From DATLYF01 sp035575095 (lineage in GTDB: Bacteria; Pseudomonadota; Gammaproteobacteria; Competibacterales; Competibacteraceae), in NCBI GenBank assembly GCA_035575095.1, contig DATLYF010000015.1, positions 1 through 35,738 of the forward strand: 35,738 bases of DNA, given 5' to 3'. Within the stretch, counting starts at the first letter, position 1. Each line of letters begins with the position of its first letter. Positions 15,327-22,227 of the stretch are shown one piece after another. Under the pieces are notes generated by a model. The model saw only the letters and a list, made by a program, of their open reading frames with translations. It had not been told where the DNA came from and searched no databases. A program made the translations under genes and the position numbers.

Positions 15327-15893
15327 TTGAGCGAGCAGACCGCCGCCATCGTCGCCGAACTGCTGCGCGGGCGCCGCACCGTGCACAACTTCAAGCCCGC
15401 GCCGGTGCCGCCGCGCGAGGCCGTCATGCGCGCCCTGGAACTGGCGCGCTGGGCGCCCAACCACCGCCTCACCGAGCCCTGGCGCTTCTATATGATCGGC
15501 CCACAGACGCGCGAGGCCATCGTCGAGCTCAACACCGAGACCCTCATCGCCAGCAAGGGGCGCGAGGCGGCCGAGGCCAAGGCCCGGCGCTGGCGCAGCA
15601 TCCCTGGCTGGGTGGTGGTGACCTGCCAGAAGAGCGCCGACCCGATCCAGGCTCAGGAGGATTACGCCGCCTGCGCCTGCGCCATCTACGGCTTCATGCT
15701 GGCGCTGTGGAGCGAGGGCATCGGCGCCAAGTGGAGCACCGGTCCGGTGATCCGCGAGCCGCGCTTCTACGACCTGATCTGGGTCGACCCCGAGGCTGAG
15801 GAGGTGGTGGGGCTGGTGTGGTACGGCTACGCCGAGGACATCGGTCAGACCACGCGCAAGCCGCTGGCCGAGTGCCTGGTGGAGCTGCCGTAA
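15327..15893 (+). CDS. Nitroreductase family FMN oxidoreductase
   Basis: This 188-residue protein has the nitroreductase core: an N-terminal FMN-contacting RGRRTVHNFKP (about 14-24), ALELARWAPNHRLTEPWRF (36-54) and a C-terminal glycine-containing segment EEVVGLVWYGYAE near 155-167. It resembles the small YdjA-like subgroup that reduces quinones or nitro compounds with NAD(P)H; the physiological substrate is unknown. Translation appears to start at TTG 15327, supported by GAGGAGGAG seven to fifteen bases upstream; no in-frame ATG gives a conserved N-terminus. It probably shares a transcript with tusA. Confidence 0.88.
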   Translation: MSEQTAAIVAELLRGRRTVHNFKPAPVPPREAVMRALELARWAPNHRLTEPWRFYMIGPQTREAIVELNTETLIASKGREAAEAKARRWRSIPGWVVVTCQKSADPIQAQEDYAACACAIYGFMLALWSEGIGAKWSTGPVIREPRFYDLIWVDPEAEEVVGLVWYGYAEDIGQTTRKPLAECLVELP

Positions 15894-15915
15894 CCTTTGC
15901 GCCAGCGGAGAGGTC

Positions 15916-16419
15916 GTGCGCTTCAAGGAAGCGAGAGGCATCGTACAAGCGGCCTGGCGACGGATGCTGGGGATGGCTGCCGATGTGAACATGGTGCGCT
16001 TCGACGATCTCAGGCCCGGCATTTCCGTCGACTTCGTGAAGATCGATATCGAGGGAGACACGAAATACTTTGCGTTGCAAGGAATGGAGAATTGCCTGCG
16101 GCGCAGCGCGAACATCAAGGTGTTGGCGGAATTCTCTCCCCGATCCATGCTGGAGGCGGGTTATCGCCCCTCTCAATTCCTCGGCTTCATGGCGAACCTG
16201 GGATTTGCGCCCTACGAGCTCTCCGGGGTGCCCATCGGCATGGAGTCCTTGTTGCAGAGCGCCAGGGTGTCCGATGCTGCCGACTCCGACGTTCTGCGGG
16301 CGCAGATGTCGGGCAAGGATAATCTGGAGATTCTCGCGTGCGTGCAAGACTACGCCCGCGAGATCCCCTATCTCAGGGCGGTGATCGCAAACATCGTTTT
16401 CAGCAGAAAACCGATATAG
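15916..16419 (+). pseudogene. Truncated FkbM-type methyltransferase (C-terminal part)
   Basis: The 167-residue frame from GTG 15916 (behind GGAGAGG) contains the FkbM signature around 39-49 (VDFVKIDIEGD), then LAEFSPRSMLEAGYRPSQFL and LGFAPYEL, which match the second half of FkbM methyltransferases. The N-terminal SAM-binding Rossmann motif is missing, and the preceding DNA in all frames belongs to the nitroreductase gene, so the first half has been lost. Base composition and codon choice are less GC-biased than in the neighbours (for example AATCTGGAGATT, GTGATCGCAAAC), which suggests acquisition from elsewhere. FkbM enzymes O-methylate sugars or lipids. The fragment is probably not active, though a stand-alone function cannot be excluded. 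Confidence 0.65.
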
Positions 16420-16474
16420 CCGGCGAACGGAATATCGGCTCCGGGGCGATGAAACTCCCGCGCTGGGACCGCGG

Positions 16475-17185
16475 CTAAACCTCCGCTACCGCTCCTAGAT
16501 AGGCCCGCAGCGCCGGATGCGCCGGCGTCTCCAGCAGCGTCCGCGTCGGCCCCAGGCAGACGATGCGCCCATTGGCGACAAAGGCGGTGCGCGCTGCCGC
16601 CAGCCGGGCGTCCTCCGGGAGATGACTGACCAGCAGCACGGTCAGCCCGCGCTCGCGGCGCAGTTCGTCGACCAGCGCCAGCATCTCGCGCCTGAGCGCC
16701 GGCCCCAGGGCAGCGAAGGGCTCATCCAGCAGCAGCAGCGGCTGGCGCCGCACCAGCACTCGCGCTAGCGCCACGCGCTGGCGCTGGCCGCCGGACAGCT
16801 CCGCCGGCTTGCGCCGTTCCAGCCCAGCAAGTCCCACCCGCGCCAGCGCCTCGCGCACCTGCTGCCGCTGTGCCGGGCTCAGGCGCAGGCCAGGGTGCAG
16901 GCCGAGGCCGACGTTGGCGGCCACCTCCAGGTGCGGGAACAAGTTGTGCTCCTGGAACACAGTGGTCACCGGCCGCTCGCCGGGCGCTAGCGCGGTGACG
17001 TCGCATCCCTGGATGCGCACGCGCCCGGCGAGCGGCGTCTCGAAGCCGGCGATCAGCCCGAGCAGGGTGCTCTTGCCGGCGCCGCTGGGGCCGATCACCG
17101 CTAGGCACTCGCCCTCGGCCACGGCCAGGTCGAAGTGCATGAGCATGTCCTCGTAGCGGAACTCGACGCCGTCCAGCTCAAGCAT
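16475..17185 (-). CDS. thiQ: Thiamine ABC transporter ATP-binding protein
   Basis: This 236-residue ATPase powers thiamine/TPP import with ThiB and ThiP. Walker A is GPSGAGKST (32-40), the Q-loop Gln is at 78, the signature LSGGQ at 130-134, Walker B LLLLDE at 150-155, and the switch His is in VSHLPEDA. It aligns closely with E. coli ThiQ, including the start (MLELDG versus MLKLTD), which is why ATG 17185 is preferred over GTG 17197; both overlap the thiP stop. The D-loop reads AALGPALR, with Gly161 in place of the nearly invariant Asp (codon GGG at 16703-16705). Last gene of the thiBPQ operon. Confidence 0.92.
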   Translation of the reverse strand: MLELDGVEFRYEDMLMHFDLAVAEGECLAVIGPSGAGKSTLLGLIAGFETPLAGRVRIQGCDVTALAPGERPVTTVFQEHNLFPHLEVAANVGLGLHPGLRLSPAQRQQVREALARVGLAGLERRKPAELSGGQRQRVALARVLVRRQPLLLLDEPFAALGPALRREMLALVDELRRERGLTVLLVSHLPEDARLAAARTAFVANGRIVCLGPTRTLLETPAHPALRAYLGAVAEV

Positions 17186-18863
17186 GGGCGCGTTCACGGC
17201 CGCCGATCCCCCGTTCGATGAGCAGGAACAGGCCCAGGCACAGGGCCACCAGGAACAGCGCGGTCACTGCCGCCTGCTCCATCTGGTAGCTGGACAGGCG
17301 CTGATAGAGCAGATAGGGCAGGGTCATGGTGTGCTGGCTGCCGAACAGGGCGATCACCCCCATATCGCCCAGCGCCAGGGTCACGGCGAGCGCCAGGGCC
17401 AGGGCGATGGGGCGGCGCAGCAGCGGCCATTCGATGAGGCGCGCCCGGCGCCAGCCGCTGATTCCCAGGCTGGCGCAGAGGCGATCGTGGTGCTCTGCCA
17501 CTTGACGTAAGGGCGTAGACAGCACGCGGATGACGAAGGGCAGACCCATCAGGGCGTTGACCAGGGTGACCAGCGTCAGGCCCAGGGCGAACACGTCGGC
17601 GTAGGGCATGAGCAGCAGGAACAGGCCAGTGCCCAGCACCAGCGGCGGCAGTACCAGCACCAGCGAGCCGGACAGCTCCACCGCCTCGGCCCAGCGGGGA
17701 CGGTGGCAGCGCAGCCGCAGGCGGCGGCTGCTGAGCAGCAGGCTCAAGCCCCCGGCCAGGGCCAGCAGCCCGGCCGGCAGGGCCACCGCCAGGCTCTGCA
17801 GGGTGCTGCGCCACAGCAGGGGATCGATCAGCACCGCGGTCAGCGGCCCGTCCAGACCCGCTGCCGCTACCGCGGCCAGCGGCAGGCCCACGCTGAGGGT
17901 GGCCAGCAGCAGCACCAGCGCATCCCACAGCCGCCCGCCCAGGGCGGCCTGGTCGGGGCGTGGATAGGGCCGGGCTGCGCTCGCGGCCAGCGCCATGGGC
18001 TGGGCCAGACGGGTCAGCAGCCAGGCTAGGCTGCCGCACAGCATCATCTGCAAAAGCGCCAGGGCCACGGCGCGGCCGGGCTCGAATTCGAAGCGCAACG
18101 CCTGGTATACCGCCACCTCCAGGTTGCTGGCGGCTGGGCCGCCGCCCAGGGTGAGCACCACGGCGAAGCTGCTAGAGCAGAGCAGGAAGATCAGCGTCGC
18201 CACCCCGGGCAGGGCCTGGCGCAGCAGCGGCCACTCGATCAGCCGCCACAGCGCCCCGGAGCGCATGCCGAGTTGTGCCGCCAGGCGCCAGCTCTCGCCG
18301 GGCACGCCGGCCCACAGCGGCAGCAGCATGCGCACCGCCAGCGGCAGGTTGAAGAAGACGTGGGCGATGAGGATGCCGGGCAGCCCGTACAGCCCCTGCC
18401 AGGGCGGCGCACCAAGCAGGCTCAAGGCACGGTTGAACAGCCCGCCGTGGCCGTAGATGGCGACGACGCCGAACACGGCGACGATGGACGGCACTACCAG
18501 GGGCAGACCGAACAGCCTGAGCAGCAGGCCGCGGCCGGGAAAGCGCGGGCGGCGCGCCAGAGCGCGCGCCACCGGGATGGCCAGGGTGAGGCTGAGAAGC
18601 GTAGAGAGCAGCGCCTGCCACAGGGTGAAGCGCACCACCTGACGGATGTAGGCATCCTGCCACAGCTCGGCCAGGGGCAGGCTGGGCGCGCGCGCCAGCA
18701 GCGCCGCCAGGGCGCCGCCGACCACGGCGGCGAGCGGCAGCCACACCAGGATAGCGGGCAGCAGGGCGCGCGGCAGCGCACCACCCACGGCGGTCCGCCG
18801 CACCGGCCGCTGGGTGGCCGGCGCCACGGTGGGCTGGCTCAGCGCCCCAGGGCCTGCAGCCAC
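17178..18863 (-). CDS. thiP: Thiamine/TPP ABC transporter permease
   Basis: This protein of about 561 residues has two fused binding-protein-dependent permease domains, each with about six membrane segments. Each half carries an EAA-type loop: GVPGESWRLAAQLGMRSGALWRLIEWPLL in the first and EHHDRLCASLGISGWRRARLIEWPLL in the second. That fused arrangement and length are those of ThiP. It forms the inner-membrane channel between ThiB and ThiQ. The start is uncertain: GTG 18863 overlaps the thiB stop by 25 bases, while GTG 18827 lies eleven bases after it. Neither has a strong ribosome site and both leave the first membrane helix intact. It overlaps thiQ at its 3' end. Confidence 0.92.
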   Translation of the reverse strand: MAAGPGALSQPTVAPATQRPVRRTAVGGALPRALLPAILVWLPLAAVVGGALAALLARAPSLPLAELWQDAYIRQVVRFTLWQALLSTLLSLTLAIPVARALARRPRFPGRGLLLRLFGLPLVVPSIVAVFGVVAIYGHGGLFNRALSLLGAPPWQGLYGLPGILIAHVFFNLPLAVRMLLPLWAGVPGESWRLAAQLGMRSGALWRLIEWPLLRQALPGVATLIFLLCSSSFAVVLTLGGGPAASNLEVAVYQALRFEFEPGRAVALALLQMMLCGSLAWLLTRLAQPMALAASAARPYPRPDQAALGGRLWDALVLLLATLSVGLPLAAVAAAGLDGPLTAVLIDPLLWRSTLQSLAVALPAGLLALAGGLSLLLSSRRLRLRCHRPRWAEAVELSGSLVLVLPPLVLGTGLFLLLMPYADVFALGLTLVTLVNALMGLPFVIRVLSTPLRQVAEHHDRLCASLGISGWRRARLIEWPLLRRPIALALALAVTLALGDMGVIALFGSQHTMTLPYLLYQRLSSYQMEQAAVTALFLVALCLGLFLLIERGIGGRERAHA

Positions 18864-19834
18864 TCGTTCACCCAGGTCTTGCGCTGCTGCATCAGGTCGT
18901 CGGCGGGAAACAGCAGCGAGCGCTCCGGCTGCGGCAAGGCGGCGAAGGCCGGCGGCAGGCCGTTCTTGAGGGTGATCACCGGGTACATCCAGTTGCCGGT
19001 GGGGATCTGGCTCTGGAAGCCCTCGGAGATGATGAAGCGCAGGAACTGGTCGGCCAGCTCCGGCTGGCGGGCCGCGGCCAGCTTGGCGGCCACCTCCACC
19101 TGCAGGTAGTGGCCCTCGCTGAAGGCGGCGGCGGCGTAGCGTTCGGTCTTGTCGTTGATGATATGGTAGGCTGGTGAGGTGGTGTAGGACAGTACCAGCG
19201 GCGCCTCGCCCTTGAGGAACAGGCCATAGGCCTCGCTCCAGCCGGGGCTGACGGTGACGATGCGCGGCTTGAGCTTACTCCAGGCCGCGGCCGTTTGGTC
19301 GCCGAACACCTGGCGCATCCACAGCAGCAAACCCAGGCCCGGGGTGCTGGTGCGCGGGTCCTCGATCAGCAGCCGGGCGTCGCTGGCATAGACCAGTTCC
19401 TTGAGGCTGCGGGGCGGGTTGGGCAGCGCCTCGCGGTCGTAGACGAAGGCGAACCAGCCGTAGTCGAAGGGCACGAAGAGCGGATCGCTCCAGGCAATCG
19501 GCAGGCTCAGGCCTGTGAGCTCCAGGCCATGGGGAGCGAACAGGCCGCTGTTGGCGGCTTCAGCCAGCAAGTTGGTGTCCAGCCCCAGCACCACGTCGGC
19601 CTTGCTCGCCTTGCCTTCCAGCTTGACCCGGCTGAGCAGGGCTACGCCGTCGTCCAGGGCGACGAACTGCAGATTGCACTGGCATTGTGCCTCGAAGGCC
19701 TGCTCGATGGCCGGTCCGGGGCCCCACTCGGCGGTGAAGGAGCTGTAGGTGTAGACGGTGAGGGTGGGCGGCTCGGCGGCCTGCACGGCGGCGACCAGAC
19801 CCAGACCGAGGATGCTGCTGATGAGACGGCGCAT
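18839..19834 (-). CDS. thiB: Thiamine/TPP-binding periplasmic protein
   Basis: This 331-residue precursor has a signal peptide (MRRLISSILGLGLVAAVQAA) and then LTVYTYSSFTAEWGPGPAIE. The ThiB landmarks ADVVLGLDTNLL, PFDYGWFAFVYD, DPRTSTPGLGLLLWM and LVLSYTTSPAYH follow, the last two lining the ligand site in known ThiB structures. It captures thiamine, its monophosphate or TPP in the periplasm and delivers it to ThiP. AAAGGAGGAG directly before ATG 19834 is a very strong ribosome site, located about 40 bases downstream of the TPP riboswitch, fitting translational control by it. First gene of thiB-thiP-thiQ. Confidence 0.95.
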   Translation of the reverse strand: MRRLISSILGLGLVAAVQAAEPPTLTVYTYSSFTAEWGPGPAIEQAFEAQCQCNLQFVALDDGVALLSRVKLEGKASKADVVLGLDTNLLAEAANSGLFAPHGLELTGLSLPIAWSDPLFVPFDYGWFAFVYDREALPNPPRSLKELVYASDARLLIEDPRTSTPGLGLLLWMRQVFGDQTAAAWSKLKPRIVTVSPGWSEAYGLFLKGEAPLVLSYTTSPAYHIINDKTERYAAAAFSEGHYLQVEVAAKLAAARQPELADQFLRFIISEGFQSQIPTGNWMYPVITLKNGLPPAFAALPQPERSLLFPADDLMQQRKTWVNEWLQALGR

Positions 19835-19885
19835 GGTGCTCCTCCTTTAGTAGATGAGACGAGGGCGGAGCGAGCGCGGCGAGAT

Positions 19886-19980
19886 GCGTGCTCAGATCCC
19901 TCCGCCGGCATTACCCGGATCAGGTTCATCGGGTTGGGGCCTGGCCCCTCTCAGCCCCGCAGGGCACCCCGTTGAGACGC
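19886..19980 (-). ncRNA. TPP riboswitch (THI element)
   Basis: On the minus strand the region reads GGGGTGCCC, GGGGCTGAGAGG, an ACCC segment, GAACCTGATCCGGGTAATGCC and GGCGGAGGGA in the canonical THI-box order. The ends GCGTCTCA (19980 side) and TGAGCACGC (19886 side) form helix P1. It precedes thiB by about 50 bases, leaving room for sequestration of the strong thiB ribosome site when TPP is bound. Assignment is near certain. Confidence 0.96.
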
Positions 19981-19984
19981 CGCC

Positions 19985-19990
19985 ATTGTA
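19985..19990 (-). promoter_or_regulatory. -10 element of the thiBPQ promoter
   Basis: TACAAT on the minus strand lies just upstream of the riboswitch, placing the transcription start at about 19978, right at helix P1 of the THI element. The -35 is poor (best candidate TTGTGC at 20016-20011, spacing 20). A hairpin CCGGC/GCCGG at 19999-20012 occupies the spacer region. Confidence 0.5.
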
Positions 19991-20048
19991 GAGCAAACCG
20001 GCGAATGCCGGCACAATCCCGTCGAACACCATCGAACGAGGACAGGAC

Positions 20049-20531
20049 ATGGCAGTGGAAATCGAACGCAAGTTCCTGGTCAATGGCGACGACTGGCGTG
20101 CTGCGGTACAGCGCAGCGAGCACTTCCGCCAGGGCTATCTGGTGAGCGACGCGGTGCGCTCGGTACGGGTGCGGGTGGCGGGCACGCACGCCTGGCTGAA
20201 CTTGAAGAGCGCCACCGTCGGCCGCAGCCGCCGCGAGTACGAATACGAGATTCCCGTAACCGATGCCGAAGAGATGCTGGATCTGCTGTGCCGCAAGCCG
20301 ATTCTGGAGAAGACCCGGCACTTCCTGGAATACGGCGGGCTGCTCTGGGAGATCGACGAGTTCGAGGGCGACAACGTCGGGCTGGTGCTGGCCGAGGTGG
20401 AGCTGGACAGCGCCGGGCAGGAGGTGCGGTTGCCGCCGTGGGCAGGGCAGGAGGTCACCGACGATGTGCGCTACTACAGCGCTCGGCTGGCAGAGCATCC
20501 CTATCGGCTGTGGGGGACGGGCGGCGCCTGA
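20049..20531 (+). CDS. CYTH domain protein (inorganic triphosphatase-like)
   Basis: This 160-residue single-domain CYTH protein carries the signature ExExK as EIERK at residues 4-8. The expected tunnel residues follow (RSVRVRV, WLNLKSA, RREYEYEI, KTRHFLEY, WEIDEF, LVLAEVEL). Bacterial CYTH proteins of this size, such as NE1496 of Nitrosomonas, hydrolyse tripolyphosphate; class IV adenylate cyclases share the fold. Hydrolase activity is the more likely one. GAGGACAGGAC precedes the ATG. It is a lone gene between the divergent thiamine operon and the convergent signalling operon. Confidence 0.9.
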   Translation: MAVEIERKFLVNGDDWRAAVQRSEHFRQGYLVSDAVRSVRVRVAGTHAWLNLKSATVGRSRREYEYEIPVTDAEEMLDLLCRKPILEKTRHFLEYGGLLWEIDEFEGDNVGLVLAEVELDSAGQEVRLPPWAGQEVTDDVRYYSARLAEHPYRLWGTGGA

Positions 20532-20541
20532 GTGAAATGGC

Positions 20542-21039
20542 TCAGCTCTTGCCCGGCTTGAGCGCTTCGAGCACGTTATGGAAGGTCGCGCGGTTCTTCT
20601 CGTTGAGCTCGCTGAGCAGGCGATGGGCTTCGTAGAGAGTTTCGCCCAGGTGCTGACGATCCGGCTCCACGTCCTGATCCGGCACCAGCCGTTCGGCTTG
20701 CGGGCACTGGGCTTCCGGGTCCTGGCAGATGCTGAACACCTGGTAGAAGCCCACGCTGTCCAGGGTCTGGTTGATGTCGGCGTTGGTCGAGACGATGGTG
20801 GTGCGCTTGCCCAACTGGGCGCTCATGAAGTTGGCGATCTTGGCCAGCAGTCCGAGGCTAGTACTGTCGATGCTGGTGGTCTCGCGCAGGTCGATCAGGA
20901 TATTGTCGAAGTCCCGCTGACGGAAGAGATGGTTCAGGAAGTCGTCCAGGGCGCAGCCCAGGGTGTAGCGGATGGCGCCCACGAACTTGAGCACGTAGGC
21001 GTGATCCTGCTTGGCGTAGTACACCGCACCGGTGTCCAT
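20542..21039 (-). CDS. STAS domain protein (anti-anti-sigma type)
   Basis: This 165-residue protein has an N-terminal STAS domain with the phosphorylatable-serine motif IDSTSLGLLAKI (about 57-68, Ser59 after Asp58). A C-terminal extension of some 60 residues (from about DPEAQCPQAERLV) is predicted largely helical and is absent from simple SpoIIAA proteins. It is expected to bind a partner only when unphosphorylated, with the PP2C phosphatase encoded directly upstream removing the phosphate. ATG 21039 is chosen because AGGA lies at proper distance; GTG 21051 would overlap the upstream stop as GTGA. No RsbW-type kinase is encoded in this operon. Confidence 0.87.
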   Translation of the reverse strand: MDTGAVYYAKQDHAYVLKFVGAIRYTLGCALDDFLNHLFRQRDFDNILIDLRETTSIDSTSLGLLAKIANFMSAQLGKRTTIVSTNADINQTLDSVGFYQVFSICQDPEAQCPQAERLVPDQDVEPDRQHLGETLYEAHRLLSELNEKNRATFHNVLEALKPGKS

Positions 21040-21047
21040 TGCGATCC

Positions 21048-22223
21048 TCACGAAACGTTGTCGATCAGGAGCAAGGTGATGTCGTCGGGCAGCTGCCGCT
21101 GCTCGTCGTCCAGATCGAGCCGGGTCAATAGCGTCTCCAGCGTCAGGCCCGACTGCCCCACCCGCTCCAGTAACCGGGCTTGCTTGTCAGCCAGGGAGGG
21201 CTCGCCCAGAGTCTCCAGGATGCCATCGGAGATCAGAGTGAGGGTGAAGCGCTCGGGCAGTTCGAGGGTGTCATTCTGGTACTCGGCGAAGTCAAACAGG
21301 CCCACCGGCACGTTCTTGGTGCCGATGAAGCGCGCCTCGCGGTCGTCGTAGAGGATGGGCGGGGGAAACTGGCCGCCGTTGCTGAAGGTGAGTTCGCGCC
21401 GTGCGGTGTTGATGATCCCGTAGAACATGGTCAGATATTTGCCCATGTTACCCTTGAGGATGTTGCGGTTGAGCCGGGTCAGGATCTTGGCCGGGTCCAT
21501 CAGACCGCGGCTCTTGCCCTGACGGAACAGCTCCAGATAGCGACTCATGTAGCTTTTCAGCAGTACCGTGACGAAGGCCGAGGACACGCCGTGACCAGAG
21601 ACGTCGGCAATGTAGAAGCTGATGTGCTCTGCGTCCAGCACGAAGTAGTCGACGAAGTCGCCGGATAGATACATCGAGGTGAGCAGCCGCCGGCGGAAAT
21701 GGTAGCCCTGGTGGCGGAAATCGTCCTCCGGCAGCAGCTGGAACTGGATGCGGCGACCGGCGGCCTCGTCCTCCTCGAGTTGCTGCAGGCTGCGCTGCAG
21801 GCGCCGGTTGGTTTCCTCCAGATGCTCCTGGTATTCGCGATTCTTGCGCAGCAGGCGCGCCCGCTCCAGGGCCTGGTTGATGGCATGCTCCAACATCTCC
21901 AGGTCCTCGATGGGCTTGGTCAGGTAGTCCCAGGCGCCGCGCTTGAGCGCGTCCACCGCCTCGCGCAGCCGGCCCAGGCCGGAGAGTACCAGGAACGGTG
22001 TCTCCGGCAGCTCGTGGCGGATCACTTCCAGCACCGCCAGCCCGTCCATGCCGGGCATGCGCAGATCGCACAGCACCAGGTCGGGCCTGGTCTCGCGGCA
22101 GATGGCGATACCCTGCTCGCCGCTGGCGGCTTCCAGTACCTGGAAATCGCAATCCTCCAGAAAGGCCGCCAGGCTTTCGCGGACGTCGCGTTCGTCGTCG
22201 ATCAGCAGTACAGTGGCGGTCAC
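21048..22223 (-). CDS. Response regulator with PP2C (SpoIIE/RsbU) phosphatase domain
   Basis: This 391-residue protein has a receiver domain with acidic pocket Asp9-Asp10, phosphoacceptor Asp53 (LVLCDLRMPG) and Lys103 (YLTKP). A coiled-coil linker at about 112-155 (ALERARLLRKNREYQEHLEE) leads into a PP2C/SpoIIE serine phosphatase domain. The metal-binding aspartates are visible in SGDFVDYF, ADVSGHG and ISDGILE. Phosphorylation of Asp53 by the upstream kinase should switch on dephosphorylation of the STAS protein encoded downstream. GTG 22223 is preceded by GAGGAGGT in the kinase 3' end and starts a few bases before the kinase stop, so the genes are tightly coupled. Confidence 0.93.
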   Translation of the reverse strand: MTATVLLIDDERDVRESLAAFLEDCDFQVLEAASGEQGIAICRETRPDLVLCDLRMPGMDGLAVLEVIRHELPETPFLVLSGLGRLREAVDALKRGAWDYLTKPIEDLEMLEHAINQALERARLLRKNREYQEHLEETNRRLQRSLQQLEEDEAAGRRIQFQLLPEDDFRHQGYHFRRRLLTSMYLSGDFVDYFVLDAEHISFYIADVSGHGVSSAFVTVLLKSYMSRYLELFRQGKSRGLMDPAKILTRLNRNILKGNMGKYLTMFYGIINTARRELTFSNGGQFPPPILYDDREARFIGTKNVPVGLFDFAEYQNDTLELPERFTLTLISDGILETLGEPSLADKQARLLERVGQSGLTLETLLTRLDLDDEQRQLPDDITLLLIDNVS

Positions 22224-22227
22224 CCGC

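Noticed and set aside
15916..16419. Complete small methyltransferase.
   Set aside because: Only the second half of the FkbM domain is present and no SAM-binding glycine motif is found in any frame upstream.
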